Shown here: positions 1 to 9,485 of the stretch, piece by piece
Position numbering within the stretch: position 1 is the stretch's first letter
How the letters are laid out: each line of letters starts with the position of its first letter
Source of the DNA: Asticcacaulis sp. ZE23SCel15
GTDB lineage: Bacteria; Pseudomonadota; Alphaproteobacteria; Caulobacterales; Caulobacteraceae
Length of the DNA stretch: 64,000 nt
NCBI RefSeq assembly: GCF_030505395.1
Contig: NZ_CP130044.1
Location: 2,651,001-2,715,000 of the forward strand
Direction: 5' to 3'
Notes under the pieces: model-generated
Databases searched by the model: none
Told to the model about the DNA's origin: nothing
The model's input: the letters and a program-made list of their open reading frames with translations, nothing else
Made by a program: the position numbers and the translations under genes

Positions 1-1
1 G

Positions 2-418
2 GATGTGCGCACCGATACCTACCGCGCATCAGGCGCGGGTGGCCAGCATATCAACAAGACTGACTCGGCGGTGCGTTTAACCCACATTCCGACGGGTATT
101 GCGGTCGCCTGTCAGGCCGGTCGCTCTCAGCATGCCAACCGTGATGAGGCTTGGAAGATGCTGCGGGCGCGGCTTTATGAGGTCGAACTGCAAAAGCGTG
201 AGGCGGCGCAGCAGGCGCTTGAGGATCAGAAAACCGATATCGGCTGGGGGCATCAGATCCGATCCTATGTTCTGCACCCCTACCAGATGGTCAAGGACCT
301 GCGCACCGATGTCGAGACTTCGGATTCGCAAGCTGTGCTGGATGGTGATCTCGATCCCTTCATGGCCGCGTCTCTGGCGCAAAGGGTCGGGGCCACGCGC
401 GACGGTGCTGAAGTCTAA
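2..418 (+). CDS. prfB: Peptide chain release factor 2, C-terminal part (cut by window edge)
   Basis: This is the C-terminal part of RF2, which releases the finished peptide at UGA and UAA stop codons. The open frame runs in from the left edge, so the start and the stop-codon recognition domain lie outside the window. The visible part begins at the catalytic domain: the GGQ motif, which enters the peptidyl transferase centre, is at residues 13-15 of the visible peptide, in the family context [12 protein letters not shown]. The tail '[15 protein letters not shown]' is typical of RF2 and RF1. A strong hairpin terminator follows 11 bases after the stop. Any programmed frameshift would lie near the missing 5' end and cannot be judged. 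Confidence 0.96.
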   Translation, partial: DVRTDTYRASGAGGQHINKTDSAVRLTHIPTGIAVACQAGRSQHANRDEAWKMLRARLYEVELQKREAAQQALEDQKTDIGWGHQIRSYVLHPYQMVKDLRTDVETSDSQAVLDGDLDPFMAASLAQRVGATRDGAEV

Positions 419-428
419 ATCTGGAATC

Positions 429-461
429 AAAACCCCTGAGATTACATCTCAGGGGTTTTTT
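429..461. terminator. Bidirectional terminator between prfB and yihY-like gene
   Basis: A 10-bp stem (431-440 with 448-457, AACCCCTGAG / CTCAGGGGTT) has a 7-base loop and is followed by T residues to 461, with A residues on the other side. It ends prfB and probably also the opposing gene. The TAA stop of the minus-strand yihY-like gene (442-444) lies inside the loop. Confidence 0.88.
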
Positions 462-1356
462 GTGTTTTGACGCGTCGGTGTTTTGCGGTGATGTGTGAAC
501 CAAAATAGCGGCTGTACACTTGGGTGAATTCAGCGCCGAAAAAGAAAATCTGCGTCGAATAATAGATCCACACCAGAACCACGATCAGCGACCCTGCCGC
601 GCCATAGGTGGAACTGAGCGCGCTTTGACCGAGATAGATGCCGATAAAAAACTTGCCCACCGAGAACAACAAAGCGGTAATGACAGCGCCGATCCAAACG
701 TCTCGCCATTCGATATGGGCATCTGGCAACATCTTGAAGGTCATCGCAAACAAAAATGTGGTGACGGCAAATGATACGGCCAGATTAAAACTGTGCAGCA
801 TGAAGGCTGGCAGTACGTTAGCGAACATACCGCCAAACGCCGCCAGTGCCGCTGAAACCACCAGTGATATCAGCAGTAAAAACCCAATGCCGACGATTAG
901 GGCAAATGACAGAACCCGTTTTTTCAGGAACCATGTCCAGTGGTCGTTTTCCTTACTTTCGACATTCCAGATCGCATTAAGTGCGTCTTGTAATTGCGCG
1001 AAAAAGCCGGTGGCTGAGATAATCAGTGTGGCAAATCCGATCAGGGTTGCGACAATGCCCGCCTCACGATTGTGGGAGTTGGTCATGATCGTTTCAATGG
1101 CCTGCGCGCCGGTATCACCGATAAGGTTTCTGATTTCGGTGACAAGCTGAAGCCGCACCGAGTCTTCGCCAAACGCCAGCCCGGCTACGGACACGACGAT
1201 GAGCAACAGCGGGCCAATCGACAGGACGCTGTAAAAGGCAAGGGCGGCCCCCAGACGCGGGGCTTTGTCGGCCAGCCACTCGTCAAAGGTCTCCCGCAGC
1301 AATCGCCACATGAAGTTTAAGGTCAGTTCGGGTCTGTCGGATGAAGCTTCAGGCAT
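442..1356 (-). CDS. YihY/BrkB family inner-membrane protein
   Basis: This 304-residue protein belongs to the YihY (formerly 'ribonuclease BN', BrkB/virulence factor) family of multi-pass inner-membrane proteins, whose biochemical role is not settled. Six long hydrophobic segments are visible, around residues 35-62, 100-120, 148-175, 190-208, 217-243 and 255-279. Family signatures 'LGAALAFYSVLSIGPLLL' near the N-terminus and the 'YGAAGSLIVVLVWIYYS' region near the C-terminus are present. The ATG at 1356 gives a normal family length. The gene is alone, convergent with prfB, and its stop codon sits in the loop of the shared terminator. The family is certain, the function is not. Confidence 0.9.
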   Translation of the reverse strand: MPEASSDRPELTLNFMWRLLRETFDEWLADKAPRLGAALAFYSVLSIGPLLLIVVSVAGLAFGEDSVRLQLVTEIRNLIGDTGAQAIETIMTNSHNREAGIVATLIGFATLIISATGFFAQLQDALNAIWNVESKENDHWTWFLKKRVLSFALIVGIGFLLLISLVVSAALAAFGGMFANVLPAFMLHSFNLAVSFAVTTFLFAMTFKMLPDAHIEWRDVWIGAVITALLFSVGKFFIGIYLGQSALSSTYGAAGSLIVVLVWIYYSTQIFFFGAEFTQVYSRYFGSHITAKHRRVKTQKTPEM

Positions 1357-1421
1357 GAGAGTCCGTGATTTAATGCCCCATCATACAGGTGCCGTTGGCG
1401 ATTGTGTGATTAAATCTCCAT

Positions 1422-1463
1422 AAAAAAGACCGTAAGAAATTGAAGTTTCTTACGGTCTTTTTT
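1422..1463. terminator. Terminator after the bactofilin gene
   Basis: A perfect 18-bp stem (1422-1439 with 1446-1463) closes on a 6-base loop. A-rich and T-rich arms make it usable in both directions. It lies just downstream of the minus-strand bactofilin stop and upstream of the yihY-like gene. Confidence 0.9.
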
Positions 1464-1489
1464 ATGTACCAATATGTTAGCGTGAATGC

Positions 1490-2059
1490 TTAGTAAGATG
1501 GTTTAAGATCTGACAGGGCGTTCATGTCATAGCTGCTCAGTGACGGTGCGCCGTAGTCAGGCGTGGTTGCATATTGGGCGGCTGCGGGCTGAACCGGAGC
1601 CGGGGCTGCATGAAGGGTTTCGGGGCGGGCGCGCGATTGCAGGCAACGGCCGACGAAGTAAGCGCCGACATCGATCGACAATTGTTCATGGGTGATGTCG
1701 CCTTCGACATAGGCGGTGGCCGATAAGCGAACCTGCTTGCCCGAAATGCCGCCGACTACACGGCCACGGATTTCAATGGTTTCGGCTTCGATCGAACCTT
1801 CGACATTGCCGGCTTCGCCCACCACCAGATGACCGGCCTTAACGTCGCCGCGCACGGTGCCTTCAAGGTGCAGGTCGCCGGAACCGGTAATATTGCCATC
1901 AATCGTCAGGGTCGATGACAGCACCGAACCGACCTTTGGTGCGGGGGCCATCATCGGCGTTGATTTCGATGAATTCATATTGACCGCGTTGAGGTCCAGC
2001 GGCGGAGCCACAGCCGCTTCGGATTGTTGGGCGCGGGTTGGTTTAGTTTTGTTGAACAT
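1490..2059 (-). CDS. Bactofilin (polymer-forming cytoskeletal protein)
   Basis: This is a 189-residue bactofilin. Bactofilins form nucleotide-free filaments at the membrane and act as scaffolds, for example for stalk or cell-shape enzymes in Caulobacterales. The central DUF583 right-handed beta-helix is seen at about residues 50-135 as short repeated strands ('ITGSGDLHLEGTVRGDVKAG', 'GNVEGSIEAETIEIRGRVVG'). It is flanked by a disordered Pro/Ala/Ser-rich N-terminus and a Pro/Ala-rich C-terminus. Its ATG lies inside the 3' end of the upstream M23 peptidase gene (17-bp overlap), so the two are translationally coupled. This fits the known pairing of BacA-type bactofilins with LmdC-type peptidases. 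The gene ends with a strong terminator. Confidence 0.93.
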   Translation of the reverse strand: MFNKTKPTRAQQSEAAVAPPLDLNAVNMNSSKSTPMMAPAPKVGSVLSSTLTIDGNITGSGDLHLEGTVRGDVKAGHLVVGEAGNVEGSIEAETIEIRGRVVGGISGKQVRLSATAYVEGDITHEQLSIDVGAYFVGRCLQSRARPETLHAAPAPVQPAAAQYATTPDYGAPSLSSYDMNALSDLKPSY

Positions 2060-3185
2060 AATCTCCAGCCTTTACAAAGCGTGCAGGGTTTTGAGGACGA
2101 CCATTGAGCCACACTTCGTAATGAAGATGCACGCCGGTCGAGCGACCAGTAGAACCCATTGCCCCCAGTCTTTGACCGACCGCCACACGTTGGCCGGCAC
2201 GTACAGACATAGACTGCATATGAGCGTAGCGAGTTTTAAATCCATTGCCGTGGTCGATTTCGACCGCGTTCCCGTAGCCACTGCGCACACCTGAAAACGA
2301 AACTATGCCAGGCGCCGTTGAGTAGATCGGGGTAAGATAGGGGCCTGCAAAATCGAGGCCAAGATGGCTTCTGGGGCGTCCATTAATGGGATCGAAGCGC
2401 ACGCCAAAGCCTGATGTGGTGCGGACATTATAGGAGGGGCGGTTGAACGGCAGGGTCTCAGACGACTTTTGCAGGCCGCGCATATCATTGAGATTGATCG
2501 CCGCATTACGTATGCGTGACGCGAAGCCTTCGTCGACATCAAGATACTGGGCCAGCTCCTTGGAATCCTTGGCTTCCAGCAGTGGGTTGGCGTTTGAGCC
2601 GCCCTGCGCATAGGCGGCGGGATTAAGTCCAGCCAGACGGAAGGCCAGCCTTAAGCGTTCGGCGCGGGATTTGGCAAAATTCTCAGCCTTACCCACCATG
2701 CGTTCCTGCTCGGCACGGACGGCGTAAATACGTTCAATGGGCGGTAAGGCCTCATCAACGGGTGCCGGAGACAAGGTCGCAGCCGCACCGGGTACGTTCT
2801 TGAAATCTTTCAGAATATGGATCAATGCGCCGTGACGTTTTTCAACGGTTGACGCCAGTTCATCAAGCGATCCTGACGCCTGAGTCAGTTGCTTGGTGGC
2901 GCTGTCGAGGCGGGCCTGACGGTCAGCAACCCAGCGTTCGGACTGGGCCTTCATCAGGCTGATTTGTCGCTCGGATGCGCTCTCAGACAGGGCAATGAAC
3001 ATCACCGCACCTGTGGATATGGCAAGCCAGGTGACCGCGACCGAAGCCAGTACCGTAAACCCAAATTGCTTGCCTGAGCTCAGGACATAGCCACGGGTTT
3101 CGCCGTTTGAGCGAATATAGAGGTGACGTTCCGGAAAGGTTTGTTCCAGTACGTCACGAAGGCGTCCAAAGCTTTTCTTACTCAT
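2043..3185 (-). CDS. M23 family peptidoglycan endopeptidase (LmdC-like), membrane-anchored
   Basis: This bitopic membrane protein has a periplasmic LytM/M23 zinc-peptidase domain that would cut peptide cross-links in peptidoglycan. There is a short cytoplasmic N-terminus (about 40 residues), one TM helix (about residues 45-68), a coiled-coil stretch (about 70-130), and the M23 domain in the last 130 residues. The metal and catalytic motifs are intact: 'HLGLD' (HxxxD) and 'HLHYE' (HxH). The ATG at 3185 is preferred; a GTG at 3197 would add four residues, and neither has a strong ribosome site. It heads an operon with bactofilin. In Hyphomonas and Rhodomicrobium such a bactofilin recruits the LmdC peptidase, and the same job is inferred here. 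A CtrA box lies just upstream. Confidence 0.9.
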   Translation of the reverse strand: MSKKSFGRLRDVLEQTFPERHLYIRSNGETRGYVLSSGKQFGFTVLASVAVTWLAISTGAVMFIALSESASERQISLMKAQSERWVADRQARLDSATKQLTQASGSLDELASTVEKRHGALIHILKDFKNVPGAAATLSPAPVDEALPPIERIYAVRAEQERMVGKAENFAKSRAERLRLAFRLAGLNPAAYAQGGSNANPLLEAKDSKELAQYLDVDEGFASRIRNAAINLNDMRGLQKSSETLPFNRPSYNVRTTSGFGVRFDPINGRPRSHLGLDFAGPYLTPIYSTAPGIVSFSGVRSGYGNAVEIDHGNGFKTRYAHMQSMSVRAGQRVAVGQRLGAMGSTGRSTGVHLHYEVWLNGRPQNPARFVKAGDYVQQN

Positions 3186-3209
3186 CACCGCCAGCACCCG
3201 ATAGCTTGG

Positions 3210-3225
3210 TTAACTATGCCTTAAC
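3210..3225. promoter_or_regulatory. CtrA-type box TTAA-N7-TTAAC
   Basis: TTAACTATGCCTTAAC matches the CtrA consensus TTAA-N7-TTAA(C) perfectly and reads as a full site on both strands. It is 25 bp upstream of the M23 peptidase ATG. It predicts cell-cycle control of the peptidase-bactofilin operon by CtrA. The site is close to the start codon, so it could overlap the -10 region and repress, or use a very short leader. Binding is inferred. Confidence 0.6.
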
Positions 3226-3269
3226 ATCGCCATTGCGCAAGACCATAAATCCCCGTTTCTTTGGCTTTG

Positions 3270-3283
3270 GATGAAATTTCATC
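3270..3283. repeat. 14-bp perfect palindrome GATGAAATTTCATC
   Basis: A perfect palindrome lies in the 188-bp spacer between the peroxiredoxin stop and the M23 gene. It is too AT-rich and short of T-run to be a good terminator, so it may be a regulator site. No regulator is assigned. Confidence 0.4.
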
Positions 3284-3387
3284 TAAAACCGTCTGAAATT
3301 AAGGAATTTATGTCACTTCTGTGATGCTTCGTCCCGTTTTAGGAAGACTGCATCTTGGGTATCAAAATCGGTGCCGCTGGATGGCCG

Positions 3388-3879
3388 TCAGGATTTGAAG
3401 CCTTTCAGGGCCGATAATACCTCCGCGGCGTGGCCACCCACTTTTACGTTGCGCCAGACTTTGCGCACCGTTCCATCCGGATGGATCAGGAAGGTTGCGC
3501 GTTCTGTGCCCATATATTTTTTGCCGTACAGCGTCTTTTCAGCCCATAGCCCATAGGCCTGAATGGTCTGCGTGCTTTCATCAGCCAACAGTGTAAGATC
3601 AAGATCGAACTTATTGATAAAATTGGTATGTTTCTTAAGACTGTCTTTTGAAATGCCAAACAGAGCGGTGTCCAGTGCCCCAAACTCGCCAGCCAGAGCT
3701 GAAAATTCGCGGGCCTCGATAGTGCAGCCTTCGGTATTGTCCTTGGGGTAGAAAAACAGCACCACCCACTGACCTTTGAGGTCGCGCAAGGTAACATCGC
3801 CGCCCCTTGATGAGGGCAGAGTGAAATCCGGTGCTGTAAAAGGTTCAAATTCGTTTTGATTTATCTGTGCTTTTGCCAT
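3388..3879 (-). CDS. bcp: Thioredoxin-dependent peroxiredoxin, BCP/PrxQ type, 1-Cys
   Basis: This 163-residue AhpC/TSA-fold peroxidase reduces H2O2 and organic peroxides in the cytoplasm. 'FFYPKDNTEGCTIEAREFSAL' resembles the BCP active site, with the peroxidatic Cys at residue 52. The usual resolving Cys five residues later is Arg57, and no other Cys exists in the protein, so it should work as a 1-Cys enzyme with an external thiol. The start is set at 3879 (MAKAQ) because an AAAGG site precedes it; the frame is open for 26 more codons upstream, but these look non-coding. It is divergent from the AsmA-like gene across about 145 bp. Confidence 0.93.
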   Translation of the reverse strand: MAKAQINQNEFEPFTAPDFTLPSSRGGDVTLRDLKGQWVVLFFYPKDNTEGCTIEAREFSALAGEFGALDTALFGISKDSLKKHTNFINKFDLDLTLLADESTQTIQAYGLWAEKTLYGKKYMGTERATFLIHPDGTVRKVWRNVKVGGHAAEVLSALKGFKS

Positions 3880-4024
3880 GACATAGCCTTTATGGATGCG
3901 TAAGGATGACATAATCGATTCAGGTACGTTTGTGTGCCAAATTGGTTCTGCTGACACCCCTAAATCCTTAAAAAATTTTCGCCGCAGGGTTCTGCTGATT
4001 ACTCGTGAAGTTTCAAGTTTTGTG

Positions 4025-7000
4025 ATGCCGTTAACCCGCCTTGTGAAAAAGCGCTGGAGGTTAAGTCTTGCCGTTCTGTCGGGCCTGTGTCTGATCGCGG
4101 GTGGATTGCGTATCTATTCGGCGCCGGTCAGGCTTGATAATTTTAAGCCGATTATCATTTCACGACTGGAAAATGCCTTGCCGGGGCATAAGGCCGATAT
4201 CGGTCACATGGATCTGGTGTGGTTTCATGATGCCAATGCGTTGGGGTGGCGTTTTGAAGGTCTGACTATTCGCGACAGTAGGAAGCGTGTCGTGGCGTCG
4301 GCCAAATCCTTAGAGGCGGCCCTTGCGATCGATAGTCTGTTTGCCTTGCATATCGCGCCAGCGCGTCTGACGGCGAAGGATTTTTTTCTGGCGGCAACGG
4401 TATCCGAGCGCGGGCGCTATGAACTGGGCTATGAGGCCAAGGGGCAGCCGCAGGCGCGCGGTGGCGTAGCGCTTGATCGGCTGTTCCGTGAACTGGTCGG
4501 ACCGGAGAAGCTCGGCTCACCCATCAGCTATACCCGCCAGTTTGCCCTGCGCCACGGTCGTCTTGATCTGCGTCAGGTCAACTCCAATCTGGCCTGGACG
4601 GCGGATATCGGTAGTATCGACTACACCAAACGTGATGGCCGCATCCGTGCCAATCTGGGGTTATCGATCAAAAGTGGAAATCAGATATCGAAACTGACGG
4701 CGCGGGCCAGTGCAACTGAAGGCCTTAAAACCGCAGCCATTGATGCCCAGATTAGCAATCTTATCCCGTCGGCTGTATTTCCGTCGGTAGGCATGACCCG
4801 ACCGATGGCTGGGTTTCATGCACCCGTCAACGGCACCGGCACCGTGAAATACAGCGCCCGCCACGGCTTTGAGACGACCGATCTCGATATCTCAGCCGGT
4901 AAGGGCCATTACGATTTCGGAAAATCGAAGCAATCGTTTGAGGCCATGAATGTCGTGGCCACCTATGCCCGCCGTACCAAGCGCATCGATTTCAAGCGCT
5001 TTCGGGTGGTGTCGCCAATGCTGGAAGCGGACCTGTTTGGTCATGTCAAAATCTGGCCGTCGGATGCAAAAATTGGCCGGAAACTGCTGATAGATTTTGA
5101 TTTCAAGGGGCCAAAGGCCACCGGCAAGCTGGCCGACGATTTCCGGGCTCAGACTCTGAATGATGTCCATTTTACCGGTGCCTATTCACCTGATACGCGC
5201 GAGTTGTTTATCAAATCCGGTCGTGGCCGTCTGGAGACTGCCGTGGTCACCACCAAGGGGAGGCTTTATGCGGACGATAAGGGGCTGGGGGCCAATCTGA
5301 CCGCCAGAATCGACGGTGATTTTACCAAGGAAACCGTCTTTGCGTTCTGGCCCGAAGGTCTGACAAAGGCGACCCGGCTGAACCTGATTGATCGGATTAA
5401 GGTCGGCACCTTATCTAACGCCGATTTCACCTTGTCAGCCCCACCGGGCTATCTGACGGCTGATAATCTGCGCAATGAGGATTTGCGGCTCGATTTTGAT
5501 TTCCGGGATGCAACGATTGAATTTGATCCACGCCTTAAGGACGGAACCGGCCTCAAAGGCCATGCTGTACTTATGGGTAGCCGGTTTGATCTGAATGTCG
5601 AATCCGGCTGGCTGGATAAGGCGGCGATCACGGACGGGCAGGTTCTGGTGCCGAGCTTCCACTCCAGTCGCTCAGGCAGAGGCAGCCTGACCCACATCTG
5701 GATCAAAGCGCAGGCTGATGCGGTCGATGTGATCGAAGCGGTTGATCCGATTGCCGGTGGCGATCTGGCGAAGAACGGTCTTAACCGTGAGCGTCTGAGT
5801 GGTCAGGCGGATGTGCGGGTTGATATCCGTTTCCCGACGTTTCAGAACCTGAGTACAGACACGTTTGATCTGACCTTCAATGCCGACCTGACCGATGCGT
5901 CCCTGAAGCAGGCCGCGCTGGGGTGGGATCTGACAGATGCTAAGATCCGCGTGGACGGTGATTTGCGCGCCAACCGGATTGTGGCGTCGGGGCCGGGCGT
6001 GCTTGGCCCATACCGGGGTGAAATCGCCTATCACACGGCCTTTAGCAAAACCGACCCCAAAGTGACCTTCAAAGGGCAGTTTGATGCTGAGCCGTTTGGC
6101 GGCGCGCCGGATAAGCCGGTGCCGATTGAGGGCGAGTTTATCCTGACCGGCGGGGGCGATGAGGGCACCCAAGGTTCCGGTCACATACGTTCCGGCATAT
6201 TTGACGGCGATGTGGCGTGGGAAGGCACGGATGAACGCCCGAACCATGTGACCATCCGCGGTGAAACGGACGCCAAAGGTATGGCCGCGCAAGGCCTGCC
6301 GTTCATCCAGCATCTGGGGCCCAAGCTGCCCACGCAGGTGTCGCTCATCAGGTCCGGCGATATCTGGAGCGGGGAAATTCAGGCACAGGCCTTTTCCGGC
6401 GATCTGGCCTATATTGAGGGGGCAAAACCGCGGCTGGTCTATCAGTCGGTTATCACGCCGGATGAGGCCCGCGAACTGGGCCTGAGCGGGATGCCACTAT
6501 TCCGGACCCAACGGCGGCTTAGTCTCAATATCGGGCTTGACGATCAAACCCGTGAGGCGCTCATCCGGGTTGATCAGTTTGAGGCGAAACTCGGTTGGGC
6601 CAAGCGCGACGCCAGCAACGATATTGCCCGTACACTGACCGCCAAAATTGCGCCGCAGGATTGGGCATCGCTTGGGCTACCCGAAGCCTTTTTCAAGCCG
6701 TCTGAAACCATAGACGCCAAGGCTCAGTGGTTGCAAACCGGCGCGGCCATGAGCGGGCAGATCGATCTGAAAGGCCATGTTATCGACTTTACGGTGCCGG
6801 ACAATATTGTCGGATCGAACGGTTATCAGGCCCAGATACGCACCCGCGTCAATGACGGGCTTTTGACGCTGCTGGGCTATACCCATGATCGTCTGACGCT
6901 GACGGGGCAGGCCGATGTGGTCACCAGTCTTTACCGCCGTGGTGAGCGCAACGTAACCGTGGTCAATGTCTATGCTCAGGACGCCGAGCTTAAGGTGCGG

Positions 7001-8179
7001 GGCAGCGACTGGGTCAAGCCCGTGGGTGAGGCTGCCGATTTCGCCTTTGAGATTGATGATAAGGGTGCTGGGCAAGGTATGAACATCGCGCGCATCTATG
7101 GCAATGGGGCGTCGGTAAAACTGAAGGGGCGCGCCTCTTTGGATGGCGATGGCAAGATTGAATTTGCTGATTTGTCAGATATTTATCTGAAAAACTTAGC
7201 GGAGGGTTCAGTCAAATATTATGAGGCGATGCAGGGCGGACCCAGATTGATATCGGCAACTGGCCGCTATTTTGACCTGCGCCCCTGGCTTATGCCAAAG
7301 GCCAATCCCCAGACTACGGTCATAGTGGCCGATATTCCCCACGATCAGCCGGCGGACGTGCCGTCCCCGCTGTCTCCAGCGGTGCCGACCCGTCTGGTGG
7401 CGGATGTGCAAACGCTGAAACTATCGCAGGGCGGTGCGTTTCGTGATGTTAAAATCAATATGGATTGGGATGGAGCTAACGGCCTTGATGGAAGCTTAAA
7501 CGCGCGTTCAGAAAACAACAGCCTTATTCGATTTGAAGCTGAGCCCGATACGGCGGGGCAGCCCGCCTATAGCCGCTTTGAGGGGAAAATTGCCGATACC
7601 GGTGACGCTCTGAAAACGGCCTTTGCGACCACTCAGGTTCATCAGGGTGAAACCGAGATCAAGGGGGTATTTACTCGCGGTCAGGTCGATGCCACGATCA
7701 GCGGTGAGCATATTCAGGTGCGCCAGATCCCTATACTGGCGCAATTGCTGACGGTAGGGTCATTGCAGGGGCTGGCCAATACCCTGACCGGCGAAGGCAT
7801 TACCTTTGATGAGTATGAACTACCTGTGCGTTACCGGGTAAGCGACCAGCTTTTGTTCATTAAGGACGGTTACGCCAAGGGTGAGGCTGTTGGCATCAAT
7901 GTCTGGGGGACGTTCGATCGCGACAATAACTATATCGATTATCGTGGCAGCCTGCTGCCGGTCTATGCCGTCAATTCCATGTTCGGGGACGTGGCGAAAA
8001 AGGGGCAGGGGCTGGTGGGCTTAAGATACCGCGTCCGGGGCCGCCCGCCGACGCCACAGGTCGAGGTCGATCCGTTCTCGCTGGTCATACCCGGTTTCTT
8101 GCGGCAGTGGTTTGATAAGGATTTTGAGGACGAAATCCCGCCGCTGAATTTACCAGACGCGAAGAAGAGCAAAGATTAG
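4025..8179 (+). CDS. Giant AsmA-like/YhdP-type envelope protein
   Basis: This is a protein of about 1384 residues with one N-terminal TM helix (around residues 12-31, 'LSLAVLSGLCLIAGGLRIY') and a very long beta-rich periplasmic part. The C-terminal region ('YRGSLLPVYAVNSMFGDV', 'YRVRGRPPTPQVEVDPFSLVIPGFLRQWF') is the AsmA-like C-terminal domain of the alphaproteobacterial YhdP/AsmA relatives. These are thought to be bridge-like phospholipid transport proteins between inner and outer membrane. The ATG at 4025 is chosen since the TM anchor follows directly; the frame stays open back to 3896 without protein-like content. It is a single gene, ended by a GC-rich hairpin. The transport role is known for E. 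coli AsmA-like proteins and only inferred here. Confidence 0.85.
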   Translation: MPLTRLVKKRWRLSLAVLSGLCLIAGGLRIYSAPVRLDNFKPIIISRLENALPGHKADIGHMDLVWFHDANALGWRFEGLTIRDSRKRVVASAKSLEAALAIDSLFALHIAPARLTAKDFFLAATVSERGRYELGYEAKGQPQARGGVALDRLFRELVGPEKLGSPISYTRQFALRHGRLDLRQVNSNLAWTADIGSIDYTKRDGRIRANLGLSIKSGNQISKLTARASATEGLKTAAIDAQISNLIPSAVFPSVGMTRPMAGFHAPVNGTGTVKYSARHGFETTDLDISAGKGHYDFGKSKQSFEAMNVVATYARRTKRIDFKRFRVVSPMLEADLFGHVKIWPSDAKIGRKLLIDFDFKGPKATGKLADDFRAQTLNDVHFTGAYSPDTRELFIKSGRGRLETAVVTTKGRLYADDKGLGANLTARIDGDFTKETVFAFWPEGLTKATRLNLIDRIKVGTLSNADFTLSAPPGYLTADNLRNEDLRLDFDFRDATIEFDPRLKDGTGLKGHAVLMGSRFDLNVESGWLDKAAITDGQVLVPSFHSSRSGRGSLTHIWIKAQADAVDVIEAVDPIAGGDLAKNGLNRERLSGQADVRVDIRFPTFQNLSTDTFDLTFNADLTDASLKQAALGWDLTDAKIRVDGDLRANRIVASGPGVLGPYRGEIAYHTAFSKTDPKVTFKGQFDAEPFGGAPDKPVPIEGEFILTGGGDEGTQGSGHIRSGIFDGDVAWEGTDERPNHVTIRGETDAKGMAAQGLPFIQHLGPKLPTQVSLIRSGDIWSGEIQAQAFSGDLAYIEGAKPRLVYQSVITPDEARELGLSGMPLFRTQRRLSLNIGLDDQTREALIRVDQFEAKLGWAKRDASNDIARTLTAKIAPQDWASLGLPEAFFKPSETIDAKAQWLQTGAAMSGQIDLKGHVIDFTVPDNIVGSNGYQAQIRTRVNDGLLTLLGYTHDRLTLTGQADVVTSLYRRGERNVTVVNVYAQDAELKVRGSDWVKPVGEAADFAFEIDDKGAGQGMNIARIYGNGASVKLKGRASLDGDGKIEFADLSDIYLKNLAEGSVKYYEAMQGGPRLISATGRYFDLRPWLMPKANPQTTVIVADIPHDQPADVPSPLSPAVPTRLVADVQTLKLSQGGAFRDVKINMDWDGANGLDGSLNARSENNSLIRFEAEPDTAGQPAYSRFEGKIADTGDALKTAFATTQVHQGETEIKGVFTRGQVDATISGEHIQVRQIPILAQLLTVGSLQGLANTLTGEGITFDEYELPVRYRVSDQLLFIKDGYAKGEAVGINVWGTFDRDNNYIDYRGSLLPVYAVNSMFGDVAKKGQGLVGLRYRVRGRPPTPQVEVDPFSLVIPGFLRQWFDKDFEDEIPPLNLPDAKKSKD

Positions 8180-8190
8180 GCAGGTAAGGC

Positions 8191-8209
8191 TTGGGGGCAT
8201 GGCCCCCAA
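8191..8209. terminator. GC-rich hairpin between convergent genes
   Basis: An 8-bp perfect stem (TTGGGGGC / GCCCCCAA) with a 3-base loop lies between the AsmA-like gene and tyrS. A weak T-run follows only at 8219-8224, so it may be a terminator for the plus-strand gene or a stabilising hairpin. Confidence 0.5.
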
Positions 8210-8225
8210 ACCCCGGAAATTTTTA

Positions 8226-9485
8226 TCAGACCGGTTTAACCAGAATGATCTTTTTCTTGCCCTGACTGATCTTGATAACCCCATCAGGATTGAGGTCTGC
8301 CAAAGTAATATTCTGGTTGCCATCGGTGATGGCGATGTCATTGACCCGCAAGCCACCGCCCTGAGCCAGACGACGGGCCTCGCCATTGGATTGGGTAAGC
8401 CCGATCTGGGTCGTCAAGGCCGCCAGCATGATCCCGGCCTCAAGGACTGAGTTTTCCACTTCGACCGTCGGCAGGTCAGCGGATAGCACGCCTTGCTCAA
8501 ACGCTTTTTGGGCAGTGTCGCGGGCGGTTGCGGCCGCCGCTTCGCCGTGAACCATGCGGGTAGCGGCATCGGCCAGGATCTTCTTGGCTTCGTTGATTTC
8601 TGCCCCCTCCAGCTTTTCAAGGCGGGCGATTTCATCCATCGGCAGATCAGTGAACAGGCGCATGAACTTACCGACATCGGCATCTTCGGCGTTGCGCCAG
8701 TATTGCCAGTAATCGTAGGGGCTCAAAGCGTCGGCATTGAGCCACACCGCGCCACCGACCGTCTTGCCCATCTTGGCACCCGATGCGGTCGTAAGCAGCG
8801 GTGTTGTCAAACCAAACGCCGCCGACTGATTGATCCGCCGCGTCAGTTCAACGCCGTTGATGATATTACCCCATTGATCGGAGCCGCCCATTTGTAAGGT
8901 ACAGTTATAGTTTGAGTTCAGTTCACGGAAATCTACCGCCTGCATCAGCATGTAGTTGAACTCTAAGAACGTCATCGGTTGTTCGCGCTCTAAGCGCAGC
9001 TTGACCGAATCAAAGGTCAGCATCCGGTTGATGGTGAAGTGCGTGCCGAACTTGCGCAGGAACTCGATATAGCCAAAGCCCGACAGCCAGTCGTCATTAT
9101 TGACCATGATGGCGTCGGTCTTTCCGTCCCCAAAAGTCAGGAAGTTGTTGAACACGCTTTTGATGCCGTCCATGTTCGACTGGATTTGCTCATCGGTCAA
9201 AAGCGGACGCTGGGTGTCCTTGAACGTCGGGTCGCCAACCTTGGTGGTGCCGCCGCCCATGAGCACGATCGGCTTATTACCGGTCTTTTGCAACCAATAG
9301 AGCATCATGATCTGCACCAGATGGCCCGCGTGCAGCGACGACGCCGTGGCATCATAGCCGATATACCCCGTGATCGGCCCCGCAAGAAGGAGCGTATCAA
9401 GGGCCTCTGCGTCGGTGCACTGGTGGATGAAGCCACGCTCGCTCAGGACGTTAAGGAAATCGGATTTGAAGCTGGTTGCGGTCAT
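8226..9485 (-). CDS. tyrS: Tyrosine--tRNA ligase
   Basis: This 419-residue class Ic synthetase charges tRNA-Tyr. The HIGH-like signature is 'HAGH' (about residue 52), the KMSKS-like signature is 'KMGKT' (about residue 236), and the C-terminal S4 RNA-binding domain ends with '[11 protein letters not shown]...'. The length and KMGKT variant fit the bacterial TyrS type with an S4 domain. The ATG at 9485 is divergent from anmK with about 105 bp between them. Confidence 0.97.
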   Translation of the reverse strand: MTATSFKSDFLNVLSERGFIHQCTDAEALDTLLLAGPITGYIGYDATASSLHAGHLVQIMMLYWLQKTGNKPIVLMGGGTTKVGDPTFKDTQRPLLTDEQIQSNMDGIKSVFNNFLTFGDGKTDAIMVNNDDWLSGFGYIEFLRKFGTHFTINRMLTFDSVKLRLEREQPMTFLEFNYMLMQAVDFRELNSNYNCTLQMGGSDQWGNIINGVELTRRINQSAAFGLTTPLLTTASGAKMGKTVGGAVWLNADALSPYDYWQYWRNAEDADVGKFMRLFTDLPMDEIARLEKLEGAEINEAKKILADAATRMVHGEAAAATARDTAQKAFEQGVLSADLPTVEVENSVLEAGIMLAALTTQIGLTQSNGEARRLAQGGGLRVNDIAITDGNQNITLADLNPDGVIKISQGKKKIILVKPV

